Shown: piece by piece, positions 1 through 6,353 of the stretch
Position numbering within the stretch: position 1 is the stretch's first letter
How the letters are laid out: each line of letters begins with the position of its first letter
Assembly (NCBI GenBank): GCA_964535025.1
Contig: CAZHRW010000060.1
Coordinates: 1-10,706 of the forward strand
DNA: 10,706 nucleotides
From: JAAYZK01 sp964535025
Lineage (GTDB): Bacteria; Planctomycetota; Phycisphaerae; SM23-33; FEN-1343
Direction: 5' to 3'
Notes under the pieces: generated by a model
What the model was told of the DNA's origin: nothing
Databases searched by the model: none
What the model saw: the letters and a program-made list of their open reading frames with translations, nothing else
Program-made: the position numbers and the translations under genes

Positions 1-2573
1 CAGACCGCCCGCTGTTCGAGCGGGTTGGCGTGCAGGACGACCGCCCGGCCGGGCCAGGCGGCGTCGGCGTCGATGAGGCGGACGACGTCGGCCAGGGCCG
101 CCGCGTCGGGGACCAGTTCGGTCAGCCGGTTGGCCGCGGCGGTGAGCATCGCATCGCCGAGGACGTTGCCGGATTGCTCGGGGAAGAGGGCGAAGTAGAG
201 CATGTCCACTTCGATCATGTCGCTGAAGAAGTGCGTTCCGAGCGAGACGTCCGGGGCGACGCTGTCGCCCATGGCCACCACCTCGCAGACCGCCGAGACC
301 GAGTCGATCTCCGCGAACCGCACGGGCACGCCCAGCGACGGGGTCGTCGTGCCCCACCGCCCGGGCCCGATCAGCAGGATTTGCCGCCGGCCGCGGGGCT
401 CGAGGTGGCAGACCTGCCCGATCAGCCGGGCGACCGCGTAACGCCTGGCAACCGGCAGCAGGGCGTACTGTTGCCCGACGACGTAGACGATGCGGTCGAC
501 GCGGCTGACCCGCGCCTGGCCGATCACCGCCTGGCGGGCGTCCAGCAGGATCCGCTCGGCGGGCAGGTCGGCGGGGGTGGCCGAAACCCGCCCGCCGCCT
601 TTGACCTGGAGCGGACGGCACTGGACAACGTTGATCGAGTAGCCGTCGTCGAGGAAGTTGGTCGTGAACTCGACGTCCACGGGATAATCGTATGCCGCGT
701 GCAGCGTCGAGAGCATCGAACGCATGTCGGCGACGAAGGGCGTTTGCGTGAACAGCTTCTCGTACGTCAGCACCCGCGGCGTCGCGCCGGCGGCCGCGCG
801 GGGCGCTGCGCTGTCCGGCGAGGTGAGCAGCTCGACCGAGAGGCCCGCCGGCTCGGTGAGCATGTCCTGGAAGCGGACGCTGACCAACTGGTTGGCCGTC
901 AGGTCGAGGACATCCACCTTGCGCTGGCTGCACCGCTTGATCTCGCTGAAGGTCTCCTCGGGCCTGCGGGTGGGCGCATCGAGCGCGACGACGCGGGTGT
1001 AGTCGTCGTCGGCGCGGTCGACCGCCCGCGTCCCCATGCCGTACACGATGCGGAGCATGCCCGCGCCGGGGTCGATCAGGCGGTTCCACACGTAGGGGTT
1101 CAGCGAGAACGCCACGCCCGCCACCTCCGGGAAGAACAGCGTGCCGTGCATGGACCCGCTGACCCGTTGAACGAGCAGGGCCATCTGTTCGTCGTGGTCC
1201 AACAGCCCGCGCTGGGCGCGGTAGACCAGCGCCTTCTCGCTCATGGTCGACGCGTAGATGGTGCGGACGGCGGCGAGGAAGTCCTCCAGCCGCTGGTGCC
1301 GCGAGCCCTGGTTGGCGCAGAAGACGCTCTCGTACTTCCCGGCGAAGGCGTTGCCGAAGTTGTCCTCCAGCAGGCTGCTGGAGCGCACGATGACCGGCGA
1401 CTGGCCGAAGTAGTCGAGCATGTCCTCGAACTGCTGGCCGACGGCGTCGGGGAACGTGCCGATCAGCATCCGCTGGCGGGCGCGTTCGGCGCCCTCGAGA
1501 TAGCGGTTGGGGTCGCGCACGCGTTCCCGCAGGGTCCAGATGCCGTTGCGAACGAGGTAGGTGTAGAACACGTCGGAGCCGATGAAGAAGGAGTCGTGCG
1601 GCTCGAGGCGGCTGGTCCACCGCGGGTCGGCCGCCCGCAGGATCGCCCGCGCCAGCAGCATGCCGACGCTCTTGCCGCCGATCAGCCCCGTGCCGATCAT
1701 CCGCTTGCCGATCTCGACGATGTCTTCCAGCGTGAAGTAGCGTTCGGCCAGGCGGAGGATCTGCGCGTCCCGCGAGACGCACATCCGCAGCAGGCCGGCG
1801 AAGCACTCGGTGCGTTCGCGGGCGAAGCGGCGGTGGTCGAGGTCCCGGCGGCACAGGTCCGCCGCCCGGGTGAAGGTCTGGTTCCACAGGCCGGCCTCGA
1901 GGGTCTCGCTCTGCAGCCAGGGCACCGAGTGGCGGACCTCGGTGGTGGTGGCGCTGTCGGCGACGGGCCGGAAGTCGTCGCCGGTGCGGGCGTGGAGCAT
2001 GTGCATCGTCGGCGAGTGGCGGGCCTGGACCTTCCAGGGGTGCACGTAGAGCGTGCGGTCGTGCTCGTAGACGTCCAGGAACACCTGCGTGGTCTCGGCG
2101 ATCGCGCGGGTGGCGTGGAAGGAGTGCCGCCCGCGCAGGACGGCGAAGTAGGCGATCGCCTCGACGTCATAGAGGTACGGGCAGGTCAGCATGAAGAAGT
2201 TGCCGAGCATCTGGTCGCTGCGCCAGGCCTCGGCCAGTTCGCTCAGGCAGTCGAACACGTAGTACCCGCCCCGCCCGGTCTCCTCGATGATTCGGTGGAT
2301 CGAGGTGACGAACCCCTCGAAGGCGTCGTTGGGGTCGAGCGTGTGGATCCGCGCGCCGGCCTCTTCGGTCAGGAACGGCTCGTGGCCGGCGAAGCGCAGG
2401 TAGACCAGCGGCTCGCCGATCCGCAGCGCGGCCTGCTGGTAGGCCTCGACGAAGGAGCGATACTGCTCGACGTCGCCGACCTGCCAGACGATGTTGTCGC
2501 CGCGGATGAGGCCCTTGAGCATGCGGTCCAGGCCGCTCAGCCCGGTTGTCAGGCGAGGATCGATCTTCGCCAC
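1..2573 (-). CDS. KaiC-like / PEP-pyruvate-binding (PPDK_N ATP-grasp) fusion protein, 3' end beyond window
   Basis: The frame is open from a GTG at 2573 to the window edge, giving 857 residues without a stop. The start is fixed by AAGGAG 7 nt upstream. Residues about 10-35 (TGLSGLDRMLKGLIRGDNIV) resemble the start of KaiC/RecA-like ATPases, but the Walker A GxxxxGK[ST] is replaced by GDVEQYRSF. A Walker-B-like strand, YYVFDCLSEL with D108, remains. Residues about 285-656 form the PPDK/PEP-synthase nucleotide-binding domain: LIGGKSVGM (K301), VIVRSSS (R397), GVAFSLNP (486-493), DVE (D633, E635) and QCRP (Q651, R653). These match the ATP-binding and catalytic positions of that family. Residues about 670-857 hold a further domain with GPGRWGT (736-742) and GTHFFSDMIE (779-788). 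I see no phosphohistidine swivelling domain and no PEP/pyruvate barrel, so it is not an ordinary PEP synthase or PPDK. By family knowledge the ATP-grasp domain transfers phosphate from ATP; the acceptor here is unknown. It is probably cytoplasmic, since no signal peptide is seen. Confidence 0.9.
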   Translation of the reverse strand, partial: MAKIDPRLTTGLSGLDRMLKGLIRGDNIVWQVGDVEQYRSFVEAYQQAALRIGEPLVYLRFAGHEPFLTEEAGARIHTLDPNDAFEGFVTSIHRIIEETGRGGYYVFDCLSELAEAWRSDQMLGNFFMLTCPYLYDVEAIAYFAVLRGRHSFHATRAIAETTQVFLDVYEHDRTLYVHPWKVQARHSPTMHMLHARTGDDFRPVADSATTTEVRHSVPWLQSETLEAGLWNQTFTRAADLCRRDLDHRRFARERTECFAGLLRMCVSRDAQILRLAERYFTLEDIVEIGKRMIGTGLIGGKSVGMLLARAILRAADPRWTSRLEPHDSFFIGSDVFYTYLVRNGIWTLRERVRDPNRYLEGAERARQRMLIGTFPDAVGQQFEDMLDYFGQSPVIVRSSSLLEDNFGNAFAGKYESVFCANQGSRHQRLEDFLAAVRTIYASTMSEKALVYRAQRGLLDHDEQMALLVQRVSGSMHGTLFFPEVAGVAFSLNPYVWNRLIDPGAGMLRIVYGMGTRAVDRADDDYTRVVALDAPTRRPEETFSEIKRCSQRKVDVLDLTANQLVSVRFQDMLTEPAGLSVELLTSPDSAAPRAAAGATPRVLTYEKLFTQTPFVADMRSMLSTLHAAYDYPVDVEFTTNFLDDGYSINVVQCRPLQVKGGGRVSATPADLPAERILLDARQAVIGQARVSRVDRIVYVVGQQYALLPVARRYAVARLIGQVCHLEPRGRRQILLIGPGRWGTTTPSLGVPVRFAEIDSVSAVCEVVAMGDSVAPDVSLGTHFFSDMIEVDMLYFALFPEQSGNVLGDAMLTAAANRLTELVPDAAALADVVRLIDADAAWPGRAVVLHANPLEQRAV

Positions 2574-2580
2574 CGCCGCG

Positions 2581-2586
2581 CTCCTT
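2581..2586 (-). promoter_or_regulatory. Shine-Dalgarno site that fixes the GTG start of the ATP-grasp fusion gene
   Basis: The minus strand reads AAGGAG, then seven bases (CGCGGCG), then GTG at 2573. This is a near-ideal ribosome binding site and is the reason for choosing this GTG over the next in-frame ATG (codon 18), which would remove the KaiC-like TGLSGLD motif. The 75-base gap to the stop of the upstream frame shows no clear terminator, so transcription from the ABC operon could continue into this gene. Confidence 0.7.
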
Positions 2587-2648
2587 GGCCCGGGCGACGT
2601 CCGTCCTCGCCCGCTCCGGCCGCTTGTTGTGCCAGACGGCTGATCCGT

Positions 2649-2897
2649 CTACTGTTGGGCGAACCCTTCGTGCCCGTCGGCCTTGATCCGGTAGAGGTGC
2701 ACGTCCCAGTCGGCGAAGGTGTCCTGGAAGGTGCGGCCTTCGCAGCGGATCGTGCGGTCCTCGTCGATCACCTCGACCTCGGCGTCTTCGCCAATGCCGT
2801 ACACCGTGAACAGCGCCGCCGTGCGCCCCTGCCGCATCGCCGCGGCAAAGATATAGACGTAGCCGTCGTGGCTGCGGAAGGTCGCCTTGACCGGCAC
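2649..2897 (-). CDS. Short open frame resembling the C-terminal tail of a glycoside-hydrolase-like protein; probable remnant
   Basis: From GTG at 2897 to TAG at 2649 the frame encodes 82 residues with the high G+C third positions of real genes here. The pattern is an alternating beta-strand tail: DGYVYIFAAAM (11-21), GRTAALFTV, VEVIDEDRTI (41-50), then TFQDTFADWDVHLYRI (56-71). In my recollection, tails ending in a 'G.F.D.F..w.VHlYri' pattern belong to the C-terminal beta-sandwich of secreted glycoside-hydrolase-like proteins. The MalG stop lies only about 50 bases upstream, so there is no room for a catalytic domain or signal peptide. No convincing ribosome binding site precedes the GTG, and the frame stays open upstream into the MalG gene (a TTG near 2936 is an alternative start). 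The simplest reading is the 3' remnant of a gene lost by deletion behind the permease. It could instead be a small translated domain coupled to MalG. Being next to sugar-uptake genes supports a carbohydrate link; this is inference. Confidence 0.5.
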   Translation of the reverse strand: MPVKATFRSHDGYVYIFAAAMRQGRTAALFTVYGIGEDAEVEVIDEDRTIRCEGRTFQDTFADWDVHLYRIKADGHEGFAQQ

Positions 2898-2916
2898 GCG
2901 GCGGTTGGCATTATGG

Positions 2917-2931
2917 CCGCCGGGACGGCGG
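2917..2931 (-). other. Small GC hairpin between MalG stop and the glycoside-hydrolase-like remnant
   Basis: CCGCCG-TCC-CGGCGG on the minus strand forms a perfect 6-bp stem with a 3-base loop, starting 16 bases after the MalG stop codon. No T tract follows, so it is not a standard intrinsic terminator. It could stabilise the 3' end of the permease message, or mark a deletion junction before the remnant. Chance is possible in DNA this rich in G+C. Confidence 0.3.
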
Positions 2932-2947
2932 GAATGCAACCCTGTTG

Positions 2948-3775
2948 TCAGCCCTTGACGGCCCCCTGGGTCAGCCCGCCGATGATCCATCGCTGAAACA
3001 GCAGCGTCAGGACCACGACCGGCACGACGGTGACCACCGAGGCGGCCATGATGGACCCCCACGGCGTCTGGCCGTGCAGGCCGGTGAACTGGGTGATGCC
3101 CACGGGAACGGTTCTCGCCCGATAGTCGCTCGTCAGCAGCAGCGCGAAGAGAAACTCGTTGAACGCCAGGATAAACGCCAGCAGGAACACCGAGAAGACC
3201 CCCGGGGCGGCGACGGGCCCCACCACCCGCACCAGCGCGCCCCAGCGGCTGCACCCGTCGACCAGGGCGGCCTCGTCGAGGTCGCGCGGGATCTGCGCGA
3301 AGTAGCTGACCAGGATCCACAGGCTCAACGGCAGCACCCAGGCCATGTATGGGAAGATCAGCCCCCACCAGGTGTTGTACCAGCCCAGCGCCTTGATCAG
3401 CCGCACCAGGTAGCCCACCAGCCCCACCTGCGGGAACATCGACACCGCCAGCACGCCCAGCAGCAGGGCCATCTTGCCCGGGATCCGCATGCGGGTGATC
3501 GCGTACGCCGCCAGCGCCGCCACCGCCACCGCCCCCGCGGCCGCCGCCAGGGAGATCCCCACGCTGTTGCGCAGGTAGTCCGTGAAGTGCAGCCGCTCGC
3601 GGTTGAGCACCTCGCGGTAGTGTTCGCCGGTGGGCTGCCACCGGACGCCCTCGGCCAGGAAATCCGGCCGCTCGGTGAGGCTCACGGCGGCCATGTAGAC
3701 GAACGGCGCCAGGCTGAACGCCAGGAGCACCACCACGCCGACGGCCAGCAGCACGCGTTCGCCCCGGCGGTGCAT
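2948..3775 (-). CDS. Carbohydrate ABC transporter permease, MalG type
   Basis: This is a 275-residue inner-membrane permease of the binding-protein-dependent sugar importer family (MalG/UgpE/AraQ-like), the second channel half. About six hydrophobic helices are visible, near residues 7-30, 72-93, 102-126, 137-160, 190-214 and 242-262. The cytoplasmic EAA loop that docks on the ATPase is clear: EAALVDGCSRWGALVRVVGP at 168-187. The N-terminal FVYMAAVSLT and the C-terminal IIGGLTQGAVKG are typical of the family, and the length is normal. The start ATG at 3775 shares its A with the TGA stop of the upstream permease. A strong GGAGGT (3782-3787) lies 6 bases before it, inside the upstream gene. A much longer in-frame extension upstream is only a shadow of the MalF gene. 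The genes are probably translationally coupled. The substrate cannot be read from the permease alone. Confidence 0.95.
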   Translation of the reverse strand: MHRRGERVLLAVGVVVLLAFSLAPFVYMAAVSLTERPDFLAEGVRWQPTGEHYREVLNRERLHFTDYLRNSVGISLAAAAGAVAVAALAAYAITRMRIPGKMALLLGVLAVSMFPQVGLVGYLVRLIKALGWYNTWWGLIFPYMAWVLPLSLWILVSYFAQIPRDLDEAALVDGCSRWGALVRVVGPVAAPGVFSVFLLAFILAFNEFLFALLLTSDYRARTVPVGITQFTGLHGQTPWGSIMAASVVTVVPVVVLTLLFQRWIIGGLTQGAVKG

Positions 3776-4692
3776 CAGAGCACCTCCCGGGCGAACCGCC
3801 CCGCCCGCAGGTACACCACCGCCAGGGCGAACGCCACGGCGAACAGCAGCACCGACGCCGCCGAGCCGAACCCGTAGTCGCTGCCGCGGTAGTACCGGGT
3901 GGCGAACAGCGACACCGACGTGGTCGCCCCGCCGGGCCCGCCGCCGGTGAGCACGTAGACCAGATCGAACACCCGCAGCCCGTCGATGGTCCTGAACAGC
4001 AGGGCCGCCACGATCACCGGCTTGAGCAGCGGCACGGTGATGTGCACGAACCGCCGCACCAGCCCCGCCCCGTCGATGCGACCGGCCTCGTAAAGCTGGG
4101 ACGGAATCGACTGTAGGCCGGCCAAGAGGATGATCGCCACGAACGGCGTGGTCTTCCACGCATCGGCGACCACCACCGCGATGAACGCGCCGGCCTCGGA
4201 GCCCAGCCAGTTGACCGGCCTGTCGGCCAGCCCCAGCCCCAGCACGATCGCGTTGGCCGCCCCGAAGCTGTAGTTGAAGATCAACTCCCACGTCCTGGCC
4301 GACACCGCCGCCGGCACGGCCCACGGCACCAGCACGCAGGCGCGCAGCCAGCCGCGAAAGGGCACATCGGCGTTCAGCACCAGGGCGAACGCCAGGCCGG
4401 CGGCCAGTTCCAGCGGCACCGAGACGGCCACGAACAGCAGCGTGAACCGCACCGACTGCCAGAACGCCGCGCTGGCCGCCAGGTGGCGGTAGTTGTCCAG
4501 CCCGATGAACTCGGGCGGCGGGCGGTAGGCGACGTCGCGGTAGAACCCGGTCACCACCGTCCCGATCACCGGCAGGACGATGAACACCGTCACCAGCGCC
4601 AGCAGCGGCAACAGGAAGGCGACCGACGTCCACGTCTCGCCCGACAGGACGGACCGGCGGCGCGCGTCGGAACGGGCCGGTTTAGTCGCCAT
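3775..4692 (-). CDS. Carbohydrate ABC transporter permease, MalF type
   Basis: This is a 305-residue inner-membrane permease of the MalF/UgpA/LacF-like family, first half of the heterodimeric channel. After a basic cytoplasmic N terminus (ARRR near 10-13) come about six helices near 22-50, 83-107, 117-136, 167-192, 221-240 and 276-296. The EAA-type loop reads YEAGRIDGAGLVRRFVHITV (201-220) followed by P221, with the conserved G of DGA. The family hallmark VLTGGGPGGATT is at 247-258, just before the last helix. ATG at 4692 lies 11 bases inside the end of the binding-protein gene, with AAGGAG four bases upstream, so translation is probably coupled. Unlike E. coli MalF it has no extra N-terminal helices or large periplasmic insert, as is usual for the compact UgpA-like members. 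Substrate is inferred to be an oligosaccharide from the adjacent binding protein. Confidence 0.95.
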   Translation of the reverse strand: MATKPARSDARRRSVLSGETWTSVAFLLPLLALVTVFIVLPVIGTVVTGFYRDVAYRPPPEFIGLDNYRHLAASAAFWQSVRFTLLFVAVSVPLELAAGLAFALVLNADVPFRGWLRACVLVPWAVPAAVSARTWELIFNYSFGAANAIVLGLGLADRPVNWLGSEAGAFIAVVVADAWKTTPFVAIILLAGLQSIPSQLYEAGRIDGAGLVRRFVHITVPLLKPVIVAALLFRTIDGLRVFDLVYVLTGGGPGGATTSVSLFATRYYRGSDYGFGSAASVLLFAVAFALAVVYLRAGRFAREVL

Positions 4693-6001
4693 AGCGCTCC
4701 TTGACCTTATTGATCTCGTCCTGGGCGTCCCGCAGCGCCTCGTCGGGCGACACCCCCCCCGCCAGGGCCGCGTTCAGGTGTCGCTGGAGCGCCTCGGAGA
4801 CGGCCGGGTAGTACGGCACCGCCGGGCGGGGCGTGAGGTTGTCGAACACGTCGCGCAGCGACGCCAGGTGCGGCAACTCGGCCAGGACGTCGGCGTCCTG
4901 GTAGACATCCCGCCGGCCCGGGTTCCACCCCAGCTCCAGCGCCACGCGCTTCTGCGCCTGGCGGCTCACGACGTACGCCAGCAGCCGCATCGCCTCGTCC
5001 CGGCGGTCGCTGTAGCGGCTGATGCCGATGTGCCAGCCGCCCAGGGTCGAAATGCTCTGTCCGCCGGGGAAGTGCGGCAGGGCCGCCAGGGCGACCTTGC
5101 CCGCCACGGGCGAATCCTCGCCCTGGTGCAGCGACCAGGCGTAGGGCCAGTTCCGCTCGAACAGCGCGTTGCCGGCCTGGAAGGCCATCCGCGCCTGCTC
5201 CTCCTTCATCTCGGTGTACGTGTTGGGCGGCGAGATCGGCTCGTCGTGGAGCCAGCCAACCATCACCGCCAGCGCCTCGACGTTGGCCGATCCGGTCACC
5301 CGCAGGTCCTCGCCGAACCCGCCGCCGTTGCTGCCGGCCACCTCCAGCCAGTTGCACACCAGCCCCTCGTACTGCGCCCCCTGCCAGACGTAACCGACGA
5401 ACGCCGGGTTGTCCGGCCGATACCGCCGCTGGGCGGTGCGGGCCATCTCGCGCAGCTCGCCCCACGTCCGCGGCGGGCCGTCGTAGCCCAGCTCGGCCAG
5501 CAGGTCGGTGCGGTAGTACAGCAGCCCCCCGTCGACGTACACCGGCAGGGCGACCAGGGCGCCGTCGGTGCCCGGGCGGACCGTGCCGTAGAAGACGGCC
5601 GGATCGATGTCATGCTCGGCCAGGGCCCCTTCCAGCTCCCCCAGCCATCCCGAGGCCGCGAACTGCGCCAACCACGCCACGTCCATCAGGAACACGTCCG
5701 GATCGCCCTGGCCGGCCCGCAGGCTCGTCACCAGCGACTGCCGGCGGATGTCCGAGTCGGTCGGCTGGCGCCGCAGCTCCACCTCGATGCCCGTCTCGGC
5801 CTCGAAATCGGCCACGACCTGCTCCCACACCTCCACCTCGGCCGGCGTGCCGCCGACGGCGAACGTCAGCACGTCCGATTCCCCGCCGTCGCCGCTGCAC
5901 CCGGCTAGAAGCAACATCACCCCCACCAGAGCCGCCAGCGGCCCGCCCGCCAAGAGGGCCGCGGCGGCACGCATCCACCGACTTGCGCTCCACACGTTCA
6001 T
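4682..6001 (-). CDS. Extracellular solute-binding lipoprotein, trehalose/maltose-type (ABC importer)
   Basis: The 439-residue product has a lipoprotein signal: a basic start, a hydrophobic stretch (residues 12-33) and lipobox LLAGC with Cys35. It should be lipid-anchored outside the inner membrane, delivering sugar to the two permeases encoded next. The mature part is a family 1 sugar-binding protein. PDVFLMDVAWLAQFA (101-115), YVDGGLLYYRTDLL (155-168), PPRTWGEL (176-183) and GYVWQGAQYEGLVCNWLE (203-220) resemble the trehalose/maltose-binding ThuE/LpqY-like group, so an alpha-linked disaccharide or related oligosaccharide is likely but not proven. Three ATG codons lie in tandem at 6007, 6004 and 6001. 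AAAGGG directly precedes the first, so the third has the best spacing (6 bases). The frame is open further upstream to an ATG at 6103, but that would bury the signal peptide. A run of eight G on the coding strand lies near the 3' end (4753-4760). No ATPase gene is visible nearby. Confidence 0.93.
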   Translation of the reverse strand: MNVWSASRWMRAAAALLAGGPLAALVGVMLLLAGCSGDGGESDVLTFAVGGTPAEVEVWEQVVADFEAETGIEVELRRQPTDSDIRRQSLVTSLRAGQGDPDVFLMDVAWLAQFAASGWLGELEGALAEHDIDPAVFYGTVRPGTDGALVALPVYVDGGLLYYRTDLLAELGYDGPPRTWGELREMARTAQRRYRPDNPAFVGYVWQGAQYEGLVCNWLEVAGSNGGGFGEDLRVTGSANVEALAVMVGWLHDEPISPPNTYTEMKEEQARMAFQAGNALFERNWPYAWSLHQGEDSPVAGKVALAALPHFPGGQSISTLGGWHIGISRYSDRRDEAMRLLAYVVSRQAQKRVALELGWNPGRRDVYQDADVLAELPHLASLRDVFDNLTPRPAVPYYPAVSEALQRHLNAALAGGVSPDEALRDAQDEINKVKERYGD

Positions 6002-6007
6002 CATCAT

Positions 6008-6013
6008 CCCTTT
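6008..6013 (-). promoter_or_regulatory. Shine-Dalgarno site before the triple ATG of the binding-protein gene
   Basis: AAAGGG abuts the first of three tandem ATG codons (6007, 6004, 6001). Its distance to them is 0, 3 and 6 bases, so the third ATG is the most likely start. The choice changes the product by at most two methionines and does not affect the lipoprotein signal. Confidence 0.55.
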
Positions 6014-6031
6014 CGTTCGGGCCCGGCGGCA

Positions 6032-6043
6032 GCCCGCGCGGGC
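6032..6043. promoter_or_regulatory. Perfect 12-bp palindrome upstream of the ABC operon; possible operator
   Basis: GCCCGCGCGGGC is a perfect palindrome centred on CG, 31 bases upstream of the preferred start of the binding-protein gene. LacI-family regulators of sugar operons bind palindromes with a central CG, so an operator role is conceivable. No regulator gene is in the window, and G+C-only palindromes are common in this composition, so the call is weak. Confidence 0.2.
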
Positions 6044-6181
6044 CGTTCGCTGGAATCCTAGCGGCCCGAAAGGCCAAATGCCGCAGGCGTGGAGACGTGA
6101 CAAGGGGGTCCAGCCCCCCGCCCGCCCTTCTTGCCATGGCCTTGCCTTCCGGCCGACGTCCGCGACCTTACTCTAGCCCAG

Positions 6182-6332
6182 CCCCCCGCACCGGTTCCAG
6201 GGTAAAGCGGGGAGTCCCCCGTGCATCGGTGGAGAGGGGGATTGCGCGCAGGGCGGAACCGCATGTGAGGGAAAGCGCGCAGCGATGGCCCGAACCGGGC
6301 ATGCTCACGCGAGCGGGAGCATGAGACCCGGT
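6182..6332. ncRNA. Candidate structured RNA segment (unassigned)
   Basis: Three successive structured units lie within about 150 bases. The first is CACCG/CGGTG arms enclosing CGGGG-AGTC-CCCCG. The second is a 7-bp TGCGCGC/GCGCGCA pair whose interior contains GCGG-AA-CCGC. The third is the 13-bp bulged stem at 6294-6332. I do not recognise a known RNA family in either orientation: tRNA, RNase P, group II intron domain V and common riboswitch cores were considered and do not fit. On the minus strand it would be the 3' UTR of the TPR message or a leader of the ABC operon. The strand cannot be chosen from the sequence alone. Confidence 0.22.
6294..6332 (-). terminator. 13-bp bulged inverted repeat just after the TPR gene; possible terminator
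   Basis: On the minus strand, ACCGGG, then TCT (bulge), then CATGCTC, a 10-base loop, GAGCATG and CCCGGT form a stem of 7 plus 6 perfect pairs. It begins 21 bases after the TPR stop codon at 6354. Position and strength fit a transcript-ending or message-stabilising hairpin for the TPR gene. No run of T follows, so it is not a classical Rho-independent terminator; such stems without U tracts are often found after genes in G+C-rich bacteria. Confidence 0.45.
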
Positions 6333-6353
6333 CGGTCGTGTGGCGGGAATGCC

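Larger units (their letters stand above)
6002..6353. other. Intergenic region with several inverted repeats between TPR gene and ABC operon
   Basis: This 352-base gap has no convincing gene; open frames in it lack both a ribosome binding site and coding character. It must hold the 3' end of the TPR message and, probably, the promoter of the ABC operon. I could not fix a -35/-10 pair: TAGAGT (minus strand, near 6170) with TGGAAC 18 bases upstream is only a weak guess. Self-complementary segments include GCCCGCGCGGGC at 6032-6043, GGCC arms at 6063-6075, a 5-bp stem at 6104-6118, CACCG/CGGTG arms at 6189-6193 and 6227-6231 enclosing a 5-bp hairpin at 6208-6221, TGCGCGC/GCGCGCA arms at 6243-6249 and 6275-6281, and a long bulged stem at 6294-6332. 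Short GC stems arise easily in such DNA, so only the last is clearly beyond chance. Confidence 0.6.

Noticed and set aside
1..2573. Calling this gene ppsA (PEP synthase) or ppdK
   Set aside because: Only the nucleotide-binding domain matches. It is preceded by a KaiC-like domain and followed by a different C-terminal domain, with no phosphohistidine or PEP barrel visible.
30..2996. Plus-strand open frame of 988 codons
   Set aside because: It lies exactly antisense to the ATP-grasp fusion gene and continues across the remnant and the MalG end. Its product is low-complexity, rich in R, G, A, V, D and H, with no domain motif. The minus strand shows clear family motifs and a ribosome binding site.
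2649..3641. 330-codon version of the glycoside-hydrolase-like remnant
   Set aside because: Residues before about 2900 are a shadow frame of MalG. Only the last 80 or so residues look like a real protein.
2948..4633. MalG with a 286-residue N-terminal extension
   Set aside because: The extra part is an out-of-frame reading of MalF, rich in G, R and A. The ATG at 3775 with GGAGGT upstream gives a standard-length MalG.
4580..5908. Plus-strand open frame of 442 codons
   Set aside because: It is antisense to the binding-protein gene, crosses the binding-protein/MalF junction, and shows no domain pattern.
4682..6103. Start of the binding protein at ATG 6103
   Set aside because: It would add 34 residues in front of an otherwise perfect lipoprotein signal, and no ribosome binding site fits it.
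6182..6353. Group II intron end, tRNA or known riboswitch in the intergenic region
   Set aside because: A segment with GAGGGAAAG and GAACCG loosely recalls intron domain V, but the required pairing across it fails. No tRNA T-arm/anticodon layout or riboswitch core was found.
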